A stretch of DNA of 27,532 bases from Aliivibrio_A kagoshimensis (GCF_050337105.1 NZ_JAKJSQ010000054.1:1-27532), one strand, 5' to 3'. Positions 1 through 7,639 are shown, counted from the first letter of the stretch. The notes: generated from the letters alone by a model not told the origin. Program-made: numbers and translations.

Positions 1-15
1 GTATCATATTTATCC

Positions 16-21
16 TATAAT
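16..21 (+). promoter_or_regulatory. -10 element of the left-edge small RNA/ORF transcript
   Basis: A perfect TATAAT lies here. A start site about 7 bases downstream (near 28) would give a transcript of roughly 270 bases ending at the terminator at 267-299. The -35 region and any activator site lie left of the window, so the promoter cannot be fully judged. Confidence 0.4.
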
Positions 22-145
22 ACAACCTGCTTCAGGCAAATGTATATAAATGCTCAAAGGATGAGTCCGAATATCGCCTCCAAGGAACCGAGAACGACCG
101 AATCATCTGATTCGACTTTGTTTTTATTACGATTAGGAGATTGCT

Positions 146-232
146 ATGAAAGGCACTAATTCTTCAAGTTACTGGAATACCCGTTCAATTTATACCAGTA
201 ATTTTAAGTACCCAACTAGCTTTGGCTACTAA
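146..232 (+). CDS. Small protein of 28 residues, possibly VcdP-like
   Basis: The ORF starts at ATG 146 after an AGGAGA ribosome binding site at 135-140 with 5 bases of spacing, which is better than most start regions in this window. It ends at TAA 230-232. The peptide starts MKGTNSSSYWNT and ends KYPTSFGY. It is rich in Ser, Thr, Asn and Tyr, has no hydrophobic segment and no cysteine, and so looks like a small cytosolic protein rather than a membrane peptide. It lacks runs of a single amino acid, so it is not a classical attenuation leader. It may be the peptide of a dual-function RNA (see the overlapping RNA entry). The function is not shown by the sequence. Confidence 0.6.
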   Translation: MKGTNSSSYWNTRSIYTSNFKYPTSFGY

Positions 233-266
233 ATAAATCTTCATAACCATTTGTGTTATTTTTTCA

Positions 267-299
267 CCGCCGTCTACTATTAGACTGGCGGTTTTTTTT
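267..299 (+). terminator. Rho-independent terminator of the small RNA
   Basis: The arms are CCGCCGTCTA (267-276) and TAGACTGGCGG (281-291), with a 4-base loop and one bulged T. Eight T residues follow at 292-299. It separates the small transcript from the purine permease gene. Confidence 0.88.
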
Positions 300-431
300 G
301 TCTGCTGATCTCCCCACTATACGTCGCTAACAGCAATATAAGCTCTCATTGAACATTGATATAACTATTAGTTTTATCAATTATATTTGTGATAAGAACT
401 AGATATTAACAGGTCTAATCACTATAATTGC

Positions 432-459
432 ACGCAATCGATTACGTAATCGTTTACTT
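432..459 (+). promoter_or_regulatory. PurR operator, with an overlapping second half-quality site
   Basis: ACGCAATCGATTACGT at 432-447 matches every fixed position of the E. coli PurR consensus (ANGCAANCGNTTNCNT). A second copy, ACGTAATCGTTTACTT at 444-459, overlaps it by four bases and has one mismatch. A TATAAT at 423-428 lies directly upstream, so a bound repressor would cover the probable transcription start. This suggests that purine abundance, through PurR with hypoxanthine or guanine, represses the permease gene and probably gpt. Confidence 0.75.
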
Positions 460-489
460 AACCGTATAATTTCCCTAGGAAGCGAGACA

Positions 490-1782
490 ATGCTAGAAAA
501 GCTATTTCAACTGAAAGCCAATAACACCACTTTTCGTACAGAAGTGATTGCTGGGTTAACCACCTTTTTAACCATGGCGTACATCATTTTTGTTAATCCG
601 GCGATTCTTGCTGATGCAGGGATGGACAGGGGCTCAGTATTTGTTGCTACCTGTTTAGCTGCAGCTATTGGTTGTTTCATTATGGGACTCGTGGCGAATT
701 ACCCAATTGCTCAAGCACCCGGTATGGGGCTAAATGCCTTCTTTACTTATACTGTGGTACTCGGTATGGGGCATACATGGCAAGTGGCATTGGCTGCGGT
801 ATTTATCTCGGGCTTGCTTTTTATCTTGCTGAGTATTTTTAAGATTCGTGAGTGGATCATTAACGCTATCCCAATGGCTCTTAGAACCGGGATCTCAGCG
901 GGTATCGGCCTTTTTCTTGCGTTGATAGCGCTGAAAAATGCAGGCATTGTGGTTGATAATCCAGCGACGCTAGTTTCTATGGGCGATGTGACACACCTTC
1001 ACCCGATTCTTGCTGCCGTTGGCTTTTTTATCACTATCGCGTTAGTTGATCGTGGTTTCAAAGCCGCAGTCATGATTGCGATTATTGCGGTGACTGCACT
1101 AGGGCTGATTTTTGGTGATGTTCAATATGCAGGCGTTATGTCAATGCCGCCAAGCCTTGCACCGACATTTTTACAATTGGATTTCTCTGGTGCACTGGAT
1201 GTTGGTCTAATTTCTGTTATTTTTGCTTTTTTATTCGTTGATCTATTTGATACTGCTGGCACCTTAGTCGGGGTTTCACAAAAAGCGAACTTAGTGGGTA
1301 AAGATGGAAAAATTCCTCGTTTAAACAGAGCCTTATTAGCAGATAGTACGGCGACCTCTGTTGGGGCACTATTGGGAACGTCAAATACCACCTCATATAT
1401 AGAGAGTGTTGCGGGTGTTTCTGCTGGTGGTCGTACAGGATTAACTGCAGTAGTTGTTGGCATTTTGTTTCTACTTGCTCTATTCTTCTCGCCACTTGCA
1501 GGTATGGTTCCTGCGTATGCAACAGCAGGTGCGCTATTTTACGTAGCCATTTTAATGATGTCTGGTTTAGTCAGTATTGATTGGAGAGACTTAACAGAGG
1601 CTGCACCCGTAGTGGTTGTATGCTTGTTAATGCCGCTAACTTTCTCTATTGCTAATGGAATCGCTCTTGGTTTTATCTCTTACGCGGTGATCAAACTGTT
1701 AAGTGGTAAAGGCCGTGATGTTCATATCAGTGTCTGGGTATTGGCCATTGTTTTTGCATTAAAATTTACGTTCATGATGTAG
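490..1782 (+). CDS. NCS2 / AzgA-type purine base permease
   Basis: This is a 430-residue inner-membrane protein of the COG2252 branch of the NCS2 family, which includes E. coli AdeP, AdeQ, GhxP and GhxQ. These are proton-coupled importers of adenine or of hypoxanthine and guanine. Hydrophobic segments run along the whole length. Conserved blocks visible are AYIIFVNP (about 30-37), APGMGLNAFF (76-85), DLFDTAGTLVG (251-261), GTSNTTSYIES (296-306) and GVSAGGRTGL (309-318); the middle blocks line the substrate site in this family. An AGGA ribosome binding site lies 9 bases before the ATG. The perfect PurR box upstream and gpt 42 bases downstream support uptake of purine bases for salvage. Which base is carried cannot be told from the sequence. 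Confidence 0.93.
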   Translation: MLEKLFQLKANNTTFRTEVIAGLTTFLTMAYIIFVNPAILADAGMDRGSVFVATCLAAAIGCFIMGLVANYPIAQAPGMGLNAFFTYTVVLGMGHTWQVALAAVFISGLLFILLSIFKIREWIINAIPMALRTGISAGIGLFLALIALKNAGIVVDNPATLVSMGDVTHLHPILAAVGFFITIALVDRGFKAAVMIAIIAVTALGLIFGDVQYAGVMSMPPSLAPTFLQLDFSGALDVGLISVIFAFLFVDLFDTAGTLVGVSQKANLVGKDGKIPRLNRALLADSTATSVGALLGTSNTTSYIESVAGVSAGGRTGLTAVVVGILFLLALFFSPLAGMVPAYATAGALFYVAILMMSGLVSIDWRDLTEAAPVVVVCLLMPLTFSIANGIALGFISYAVIKLLSGKGRDVHISVWVLAIVFALKFTFMM

Positions 1783-1824
1783 TGGGCACTTAGTAAAGTT
1801 ACTCTTTAGAGGTTTGTCAGAAAA

Positions 1825-2283
1825 ATGACTAATAAGTTTATAATTACTTGGGATAACATGCAGACGTATACGCGACAGCTAGCTGAGCGTCAACTTCCTG
1901 CAGAGCAGTGGAAAGGGATTATTGCCGTTAGCCGTGGTGGATTAGTGCCAGCCGCAATTTTGGCAAGAGAGCTTAATATTCGTTATGTTGATACGGTTTG
2001 TATCTCTAGCTACGATCATGACCACCAACGTGATATGACCGTTCTTAAAGCGGTTGAAGGCGATGGTGAAGGCTTCTTGATTGTTGACGATTTAGTCGAC
2101 AGCGGTGAGACAGCGATTAAACTTCGTGAAATGTACCCGAAAGGTAAATTGATCACAGTATGTGCAAAACCTGCCGGTAAACACTTGGTGGATGAGTACG
2201 TGGTTGATATCCCTCAAGAGACGTGGATTGAGCAGCCATGGGATATGGCTGTCACCTTTGTTGATCCTATCTGCAAAGGGTAA
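1825..2283 (+). CDS. gpt: Xanthine-guanine phosphoribosyltransferase
   Basis: It converts guanine, xanthine and, less well, hypoxanthine plus PRPP to the nucleoside monophosphates. The enzyme is cytoplasmic or membrane-associated. The length of 152 residues equals E. coli Gpt. The PRPP-binding loop is LIVDDLVDSGETA at 85-97, and the SRGG turn is at 36-39. The gene follows the purine permease by 42 bases with no terminator between, so the two probably share the PurR-controlled transcript: one imports the base and the other traps it as a nucleotide. The AGAGG ribosome binding site is about 12 bases from the ATG, a rather long spacing. An intrinsic terminator follows. Confidence 0.96.
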   Translation: MTNKFIITWDNMQTYTRQLAERQLPAEQWKGIIAVSRGGLVPAAILARELNIRYVDTVCISSYDHDHQRDMTVLKAVEGDGEGFLIVDDLVDSGETAIKLREMYPKGKLITVCAKPAGKHLVDEYVVDIPQETWIEQPWDMAVTFVDPICKG

Positions 2284-2304
2284 GAACCCTAACTCGTTTT
2301 ATCA

Positions 2305-2334
2305 ATGGCCTCTTCAATAGAGGTCATTTTTTTT
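2305..2334 (+). terminator. Rho-independent terminator after gpt
   Basis: ATGGCCTCT (2305-2313) pairs with AGAGGTCAT (2319-2327) around a TCAAT loop, with one G-T pair. A run of eight T residues follows. It ends the permease-gpt transcript. Confidence 0.85.
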
Positions 2335-2393
2335 GTCTGAAATAAGCGATATACTCACCTGAGGTATTAGACCGTTTTCCTCCGGAGTATTAA

Positions 2394-3644
2394 ATGACAG
2401 ATTCTGATAGCCAGAACTTATCCACGGCTCTATTTAAAAAGAATAAACAGACAGCAGAAACATCCACTATCGTCAATTATCTGCCGAGTAGTCAAACGAT
2501 TCTTGATCAGAGGATGGAGTTAATCACCAGTAACTGTTGGTACCGAGATCTTAGACGACCTCAGTGGAGCTGGCAGGGCGTTGATCCTATAGAACTGGAG
2601 TTTATCCTCTCGCATATTGCAGTATCTGATAAAGAGAGAACCATACCATTCATGCTGGATACGGTTCCCGGTTATCGAACTGGAAACTGGGCTTATGAGT
2701 GGACAAAAGCGGCCACGAAGTACAAAAAGTTAGCGGAGACGCAACAAGGTGAAGAGGCGGCTGAGTCGCTGTTTACCGCGAGCCTCTATTTCAGCATTGC
2801 CGGGTACCCGCACCTCAAAGGGGATGCGCTTGCTGATCAAGCGCAACTGCTAGCAAACCGTGCTTATAAAGACGCAATCGATCACTCTTCCTATATCATA
2901 AAAGTGATTGAAGTGCCGTATAAAGGCAAGATGATCAAGGCGAACCTCCACCTTCCTCATACTGATAACCCCCTACCAGTAGTGATGGTTAGTGGGGGGT
3001 TAGACTCTTTGCAAACCGACATGTGGCGTTTTTTCCGAGATTATCTAGGGCCAAATGGATTGGCAATGTTGACGTTAGATATGCCATCAGTTGGGCTGAG
3101 CAGTCATTGGCCACTGAGTGAAGATTCTAGCTGCTTACACCAAGCGGTGTTGAATCACCTCAAACAGGTTCCTTGGGTTGATGATACTAATGTCGCTGTG
3201 GTCGGTTTCCGTTTCGGCGGAAATGTTGCAATACGTCTCTCCTTTATTGAGCAGAACAAAATTAAAGCGTGTGTGGCGTTAGGCGCTCCGGTTCATAAAG
3301 CCTACTCTGATGCCAAAAAACTCTCTCAGTTACCCAAGATGTACCTCGATGTCATCGCTTCTCGTGTGGGTAAGCGCTCAGTAGATATAAACAGCTTAGC
3401 GACCCATATGAATGCATGGTCATTAAAAAATCAAGGCTTCTTTAGAGGAAGAAAAGCACCGGTGAAGATTTTATCGTTAAATCTTGAAGGGGACCCAATT
3501 TCCAATTTAGAAGATAACAAAGTGGTTGCTCGTCATAGTCAGGGAGGAGAAGCGGTAGAGATATCCTCGAAAACCCTACATGCAGGTTATGATGAAGCGC
3601 TTGATATGACTTTGGCGTGGGTAAAAGAGGCATTAGATTGTTGA
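2394..3644 (+). CDS. frsA: FrsA alpha/beta-hydrolase (esterase-like, fermentation-respiration switch protein)
   Basis: The 416 residues compare with 414 for E. coli FrsA, and the gene lies in the same gpt-frsA-crl order. It is an alpha/beta-hydrolase fold protein with a helical N-terminal domain (about 1-170) and the hydrolase domain after it. At the nucleophile elbow the sequence reads GFRFGG (271-276), with Phe-Arg-Phe where a GxSxG serine would be; DMPSVGLSSHWPL at 229-241 is the other conserved block. E. coli FrsA binds unphosphorylated enzyme IIA-Glc and shifts cells toward fermentation. A pyruvate decarboxylase activity claimed for the V. vulnificus protein was later disputed in favour of esterase activity. 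The start is ATG with CGGAG 6 bases upstream. The true substrate remains unclear. Confidence 0.93.
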   Translation: MTDSDSQNLSTALFKKNKQTAETSTIVNYLPSSQTILDQRMELITSNCWYRDLRRPQWSWQGVDPIELEFILSHIAVSDKERTIPFMLDTVPGYRTGNWAYEWTKAATKYKKLAETQQGEEAAESLFTASLYFSIAGYPHLKGDALADQAQLLANRAYKDAIDHSSYIIKVIEVPYKGKMIKANLHLPHTDNPLPVVMVSGGLDSLQTDMWRFFRDYLGPNGLAMLTLDMPSVGLSSHWPLSEDSSCLHQAVLNHLKQVPWVDDTNVAVVGFRFGGNVAIRLSFIEQNKIKACVALGAPVHKAYSDAKKLSQLPKMYLDVIASRVGKRSVDINSLATHMNAWSLKNQGFFRGRKAPVKILSLNLEGDPISNLEDNKVVARHSQGGEAVEISSKTLHAGYDEALDMTLAWVKEALDC

Positions 3645-3740
3645 GTTAATTATGGTTTTTTTGAACAAAATGACTTTTATCTTGTTGTAAATATGTTAAT
3701 TTAATTGTAGACACTAGCAAAACTAAGGAAGGAAGTGCTT

Positions 3741-4121
3741 ATGACTACAACTTTTAAAGTTCCTACTCAAGGTCGTCTTCAGTCTACGTTTTTAGCATTA
3801 GGCCCCTATTTGAGGAAGCTGAAAACCGAAGAGAATTGCTATTTTTTTGATAGCTTGGGTGTCTGTCTAGACGTTGAAGCAGAACCAGATAAACGAGAGT
3901 TCTGGGGCTGGTGGTTCAAACTCACCGTAGAAGAGAGTGGCTGCACAGCTCACTACAAATTTGGTCTCTATGATCTTGACGGTGAGTGGCAGCCAAAAAA
4001 AGTACCGAAAGAGCACCACGCTGAGCTACAAACCTTGCTAGACGAATTTATTGAAAAATTGGCAGAATCACTAAAAAGTAATTTTGACCTCGATATTACA
4101 GTGAAAAAAACTGCTGTTTGA
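3741..4121 (+). CDS. crl: Sigma factor-binding protein Crl
   Basis: Crl binds RpoS (sigma S) and helps it join core RNA polymerase, raising stationary-phase and stress transcription. The 126-residue product has the conserved aromatic cluster REFWGWWF at 52-59 that sits in the sigma-binding face of the family. I place the start at ATG 3741, because AAGGAAGGA (3725-3733) then has a normal spacing of 7 bases. An in-frame GTG at 3735 would be almost on top of the ribosome binding site. The gene lies between frsA and proB as in E. coli, and its upstream gap of about 95 bases is AT-rich and could hold its own promoter. No terminator follows; a large inverted repeat fills the gap to proB. Confidence 0.93.
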   Translation: MTTTFKVPTQGRLQSTFLALGPYLRKLKTEENCYFFDSLGVCLDVEAEPDKREFWGWWFKLTVEESGCTAHYKFGLYDLDGEWQPKKVPKEHHAELQTLLDEFIEKLAESLKSNFDLDITVKKTAV

Positions 4122-4145
4122 CGCTATTAGTTTAAAAATGACCTG

Positions 4146-4225
4146 AATTCACCTTTTCCACTTGTTATCTGCTCAGTAGATTGATAAAAACAGTGTTCTG
4201 AGCATGTAATTTGGAAAAGTGAATT
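4146..4225. repeat. Long inverted repeat enclosing the proB promoter region
   Basis: The outer arms AATTCACCTTTTCCA (4146-4160) and TGGAAAAGTGAATT (4212-4225) are complementary over 14 base pairs with one bulged C. An inner pair, TGCTCAG (4170-4176) and CTGAGCA (4198-4204), nests inside. No T-run follows either arm, so this is not an ordinary terminator. The right arm ends 5 bases before the proB start codon. Confidence 0.75.
4181..4210 (+). promoter_or_regulatory. Candidate sigma-70 promoter of proBA
   Basis: TTGATA (4181-4186) and TGTAAT (4205-4210) are separated by 18 bases. The predicted start near 4217 leaves a leader of only about 14 bases before ATG 4231. The promoter sits between the arms of the inverted repeat. 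Confidence 0.45.
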
Positions 4226-4230
4226 TACGG

Positions 4231-5337
4231 ATGTGTGGTAAGCAACAAACAATCGTCGTTAAGTTAGGGACCAGTGTACTCACCGGTGGCAGTTTATCAT
4301 TAGATAAAGCGCACATGGTTGAGTTGGTTCGTCAGTGTGCCGTGTTGAAAAAACAGGGACACAAAATCATTGTTGTCACTTCAGGTGCCATTGCCGCAGG
4401 GCGAGAACACTTAAACTACCCCGAATTACCCAAAACCATGGCTAATAAGCAGTTGTTAGCTGCTGTTGGTCAAAGTTGTCTAATCCAAGCGTGGGAAAGT
4501 CTGTTTAACCTCTACAACATTCATGTTGGCCAGATGCTATTAACTCGTGCTGATCTTGATGACCGTGAGCGCTACCTTAATGCACGAGATATGCTTAATG
4601 CACTGTTAAAGCATGACATTGTACCTATTGTGAATGAGAATGATGCGGTGGCGACCACTGAGATCAAGGTGGGGGATAACGACAACTTGTCAGCACTTGT
4701 GGGCATTCTTGCTGGCGCGGATAAGTTGCTGTTATTGACCGACCAGCCGGGCCTATTTACTGCAGACCCTAGAAGCAACCCGAATGCGGAGTTAATTCGT
4801 GAAGTGCATACCATTGATGAAACCCTGCGAAAAATAGCAGGTGGTAGCGGCACCACATTAGGGACTGGTGGCATGGCGACTAAACTACAAGCTGCTGATG
4901 TAGCTAGACGTGCAGGTATTGAGGTTATCGTGGCAGCAGGCAGTGCTACAAACGTCATCATCGACAGTGTTGAGTCGCAATCACACGGTACTCGTTTTTT
5001 GCCTTTAGAGTGCGCTTTAGAGAGCCGAAAGCGTTGGATTCTAGCAGGCCCTCCACAAGCGGGAGATATCATCATTGATGATGGGGCGGTGAAAGCGGTT
5101 CAAGAGCGTGGCAGCAGCCTGCTTGCAAAAGGAATTACTCAAGTAAAAGGTGTATTTCAACGCGGTGAAGTGGCAAGAATTACCACCCAATCCGGCGTGT
5201 TAGTCGCACGAGGCATTTCAAGATACTCAAGTGAAGATCTAAACAAAATTTTAGGCCTTCACAGTCAAGATATTTATAGCGCTTTAGGTTATGAGTATGG
5301 ACCTGCCATTCATAGAGATGATCTGGTATTAATTTAA
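4231..5337 (+). CDS. proB: Glutamate 5-kinase
   Basis: ProB phosphorylates glutamate to gamma-glutamyl phosphate, the first and feedback-controlled step of proline synthesis in the cytoplasm. From ATG 4231 the product has 368 residues (E. coli 367). It has an amino-acid kinase domain (about 1-255) with VVKLGTSVL at 9-17 and TSGAIAAGREH at 50-60, and a C-terminal PUA domain (about 275-368). An in-frame GTG at 4219 would add four residues but lies only 4 bases from GGAA. ATG 4231 has no good ribosome binding site either, which is consistent with a short or structured leader. proA follows after 11 bases, so the two enzymes are made from one message. Confidence 0.95.
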   Translation: MCGKQQTIVVKLGTSVLTGGSLSLDKAHMVELVRQCAVLKKQGHKIIVVTSGAIAAGREHLNYPELPKTMANKQLLAAVGQSCLIQAWESLFNLYNIHVGQMLLTRADLDDRERYLNARDMLNALLKHDIVPIVNENDAVATTEIKVGDNDNLSALVGILAGADKLLLLTDQPGLFTADPRSNPNAELIREVHTIDETLRKIAGGSGTTLGTGGMATKLQAADVARRAGIEVIVAAGSATNVIIDSVESQSHGTRFLPLECALESRKRWILAGPPQAGDIIIDDGAVKAVQERGSSLLAKGITQVKGVFQRGEVARITTQSGVLVARGISRYSSEDLNKILGLHSQDIYSALGYEYGPAIHRDDLVLI

Positions 5338-5348
5338 AAGGAAGTCGT

Positions 5349-6605
5349 GTGAGTTTATTAGCGATGGGACAAGCAGCCAAACAAGCTGCATTCGAGTTGT
5401 CGACAGTATCGACAGCACAAAAAAACAGAGCACTCTCAATCATTGCCGATGAACTAGAGCGTAATATGGCGGTTATTTTATCCGCTAATGGTAAAGACAT
5501 TGATGCAGCTAAAGAGGCAGGATTACCTGCTGCAATGATAGATCGTTTATTACTGACAGAGCAAAGATTGACTGATATTGCCAGTGATGTTCGTAATGTC
5601 ATTAGCCTTAATGATCCTGTTGGCAGTGAGATGGACAGTAAAATATTAGAGAACGGCATGGCTTTATCACGTCGCCGTGTGCCAATCGGGGTGATTGGCG
5701 TTATCTATGAAGCGCGTCCTAATGTCACTATCGATATTGCTGCTTTATGTTTAAAAACAGGGAATGCCAGCATTCTTCGAGGTGGAAAAGAGACCTTCTT
5801 CTCCAACATGGAGCTGGTCAAGGTGATTCAGGTCGCCCTAGAGAAAGCGAATTTACCAGCCGCATCGGTGCAGTATATTGATAAACCCGATCGTGAATTG
5901 GTCTCCGAACTCCTGCGTTTGGACGATTACGTTGATATGATCATTCCTCGTGGCGGCGCTGGCTTGCACAAAATGTGTAAAGAGAACAGTTCAATTCCCG
6001 TCATTATCGGCGGCTTTGGTATCAGTCATATCTTTGTTGATGAGAGTGCCGATCTTGAAAAAGCACTGGCAGTGGTTGAAAACTCGAAAGTTCAACGTCC
6101 ATCGGCATGTAATGCGCTGGATACCCTGTTAGTGCATGAGAGTGTTGCTGAAGCATTTTTACCTCTGTTGGTCGAAAAGCTTAACGGTCAAGTATCGTTA
6201 GTGGCTGAGACTAAAGCGCACTCAATTTTACAAGCTTGCGACGCGGCTGATTTAGCTGCTGCAAAAGAGGATGATTTCGACACAGAGTGGTTGAGTTATA
6301 CCTTAGGGGTGAAAGTAGTCGCGGATGTTAAAGAGGCAGCCGCGCACATGCAAACCCACAACGCCAGCCACTCTGATGCGATCATGACCAATGATATTCA
6401 ATCGGCGGAGTTTTTCATTAACTCGGCGGGTTCTGCGGCGGTTTATGTCAACGCCTCCACCCGTTTTACCGATGGTGCTCAATTTGGTTTAGGCGCTGAA
6501 GTTGCCGTTTCTACCCAGAAACTCCACGCCCGTGGCCCAATGGGATTGGAAGAGTTAACCAGTTATAAGTGGGTGGGCAAAGCAAACTACCTGGTTCGAC
6601 CTTAG
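5349..6605 (+). CDS. proA: Glutamate-5-semialdehyde dehydrogenase (gamma-glutamyl phosphate reductase)
   Basis: ProA reduces gamma-glutamyl phosphate with NADPH to glutamate semialdehyde, which cyclises to the proline precursor. The unstable intermediate is thought to be passed directly from ProB. The 418 residues compare with 417 in E. coli. The aldehyde dehydrogenase fold is shown by GVIYEARPNVT (117-127) and the catalytic cysteine C254 in QRPSACNALDTL. The start codon is GTG with AAGGAAG 4-5 bases upstream. The gene ends the plus-strand block at a two-way terminator shared with lipA. Confidence 0.96.
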   Translation: MSLLAMGQAAKQAAFELSTVSTAQKNRALSIIADELERNMAVILSANGKDIDAAKEAGLPAAMIDRLLLTEQRLTDIASDVRNVISLNDPVGSEMDSKILENGMALSRRRVPIGVIGVIYEARPNVTIDIAALCLKTGNASILRGGKETFFSNMELVKVIQVALEKANLPAASVQYIDKPDRELVSELLRLDDYVDMIIPRGGAGLHKMCKENSSIPVIIGGFGISHIFVDESADLEKALAVVENSKVQRPSACNALDTLLVHESVAEAFLPLLVEKLNGQVSLVAETKAHSILQACDAADLAAAKEDDFDTEWLSYTLGVKVVADVKEAAAHMQTHNASHSDAIMTNDIQSAEFFINSAGSAAVYVNASTRFTDGAQFGLGAEVAVSTQKLHARGPMGLEELTSYKWVGKANYLVRP

Positions 6606-6622
6606 TCTCTGTTCAGACATAA

Positions 6623-6659
6623 AAAAGAGGCAGACAATGATGCATTGTCTGCCTCTTTT
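6623..6659. terminator. Bidirectional terminator between proA and lipA
   Basis: A perfect 17-base-pair hairpin has arms AAAAGAGGCAGACAATG (6623-6639) and CATTGTCTGCCTCTTTT (6643-6659) around a 3-base loop. A-rich and T-rich ends let it work on both strands, ending proBA from the left and ybeD-lipB-lipA from the right. Confidence 0.92.
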
Positions 6660-6673
6660 CTTTTGTCTCTCTA

Positions 6674-7639
6674 TTACTTAATCTCTTTTCCTTGTGCTTG
6701 CATATCGGCGTGGTAGGAAGAGCGCACAAACGGGCCACAAGCGGCGTGCGTAAAGCCAAGCTCTAGTGCAATCTCTTTTAACGCATCAAACTCTTCAGGC
6801 GGAACATAGCGCTCTACTGGAAGGTGATGGCGACTTGGTGCTAGGTACTGACCAAGAGTTAACATGGTGACTCCATGCTCACGAAGATCTTTAAGAACTT
6901 CAACAATCTCCTCTTTAGTCTCACCTAACCCCATCATCACACCCGATTTCGTTGGGACATCAGGGTGCTGCTGTTTGAATTTCTTCAACAGATCCAGTGA
7001 CCACTTATAGTTCGCGCCAGGGCGAGCTTTGCGGTATAGACGAGGCGCCGTTTCAAGGTTGTGGTTAAAAACATCCGGTGGATTGTTTTTTAGTAAATCC
7101 AGAGCAACATCCATGCGGCCACGGAAATCAGGCACTAAGGTTTCGATGTGAATCTCAGGGTTTAACGCCTTAATCTCACGATTACAGTCAGCAAAATGTT
7201 GTGCACCACCATCTCGAAGATCATCGCGATCCACGGAGGTAATCACCACATATTTTAGCTTCATATCTCTGATGGTTTGAGCCAGTTTCTTCGGCTCTTG
7301 TGCATCAGGCGTATTTGGTCGGCCATGGGCTACGTCACAAAACGGGCAGCGGCGAGTACAAATAGCACCCAAAATCATAAAGGTAGCGGTACCGTGATTA
7401 AAACACTCAGCAAGGTTAGGGCAAGAGGCCTCTTCACAGACTGAGTTTAGGTTGTTTTTACGCAGTGCTGATTTGATGTCTTGAATACGCTTACTGTCAG
7501 CAGGCAGCTTGATCTTCATCCAACTGGGTTTACGCAAAACGTCTTTACGTTCAGTCACTACATTTTTTACCGGGATAAGAGCCATTTTATCGGCGTCACG
7601 GTACTTGACCCCTTTTTCCATCTGTATTGGTTTACTCAT
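6674..7639 (-). CDS. lipA: Lipoyl synthase
   Basis: LipA is a radical SAM enzyme that inserts two sulfur atoms into octanoyl groups on the lipoyl domains of pyruvate and 2-oxoglutarate dehydrogenases and the glycine cleavage H protein. The 321 residues equal the E. coli length. It shows the auxiliary-cluster cysteines C68, C73 and C79 (CEEASCPNLAEC), the radical SAM cysteines C94, C98 and C101 (CTRRCPFC), and the C-terminal RSSY (306-309), whose serine ligates the auxiliary cluster that is consumed as sulfur donor. Its start overlaps the end of lipB by 4 bases, so the two enzymes, which act in series, are translationally coupled. Confidence 0.97.
   Translation of the reverse strand: MSKPIQMEKGVKYRDADKMALIPVKNVVTERKDVLRKPSWMKIKLPADSKRIQDIKSALRKNNLNSVCEEASCPNLAECFNHGTATFMILGAICTRRCPFCDVAHGRPNTPDAQEPKKLAQTIRDMKLKYVVITSVDRDDLRDGGAQHFADCNREIKALNPEIHIETLVPDFRGRMDVALDLLKNNPPDVFNHNLETAPRLYRKARPGANYKWSLDLLKKFKQQHPDVPTKSGVMMGLGETKEEIVEVLKDLREHGVTMLTLGQYLAPSRHHLPVERYVPPEEFDALKEIALELGFTHAACGPFVRSSYHADMQAQGKEIK

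Larger units (their letters stand above)
28..299 (+). ncRNA. Putative dual-function small RNA (VcdRP-like candidate)
   Basis: The segment runs from a -10 element (16-21) to a strong intrinsic terminator (267-299) and holds only one 28-codon ORF, so it looks like an independent short transcript. A hairpin is visible at 99-114 (CGAATC, loop, GATTCG) just before the ribosome binding site. The roughly 60 bases after the ORF, ending in a GC-rich hairpin with eight T residues, resemble the 3' part of an Hfq-binding small RNA. From memory, Vibrio cholerae has a CRP-controlled dual-function RNA, VcdRP. It encodes a 29-residue peptide acting on citrate synthase, and its RNA part represses PTS sugar-transporter mRNAs. 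Size, architecture and the neighbouring purine permease gene fit that RNA, but I have no alignment. The 5' end is estimated. Confidence 0.5.

Noticed and set aside
355..381. 7-bp inverted repeat ATTGATA / TATCAAT upstream of the purine permease, considered as an FNR or other regulator site
   Set aside because: The 13-base spacing does not fit FNR, and a 7-bp match in such AT-rich DNA is easily chance.
4572..5075. 167-codon minus-strand ORF inside proB
   Set aside because: It is a shadow of proB in another frame, with low-complexity Ser/Ala/Pro-rich sequence and no recognisable family or start signal.
5180..5659. 159-codon minus-strand ORF across the proB-proA junction
   Set aside because: It is a shadow ORF covering two clearly real genes, with no ribosome binding site or family match.
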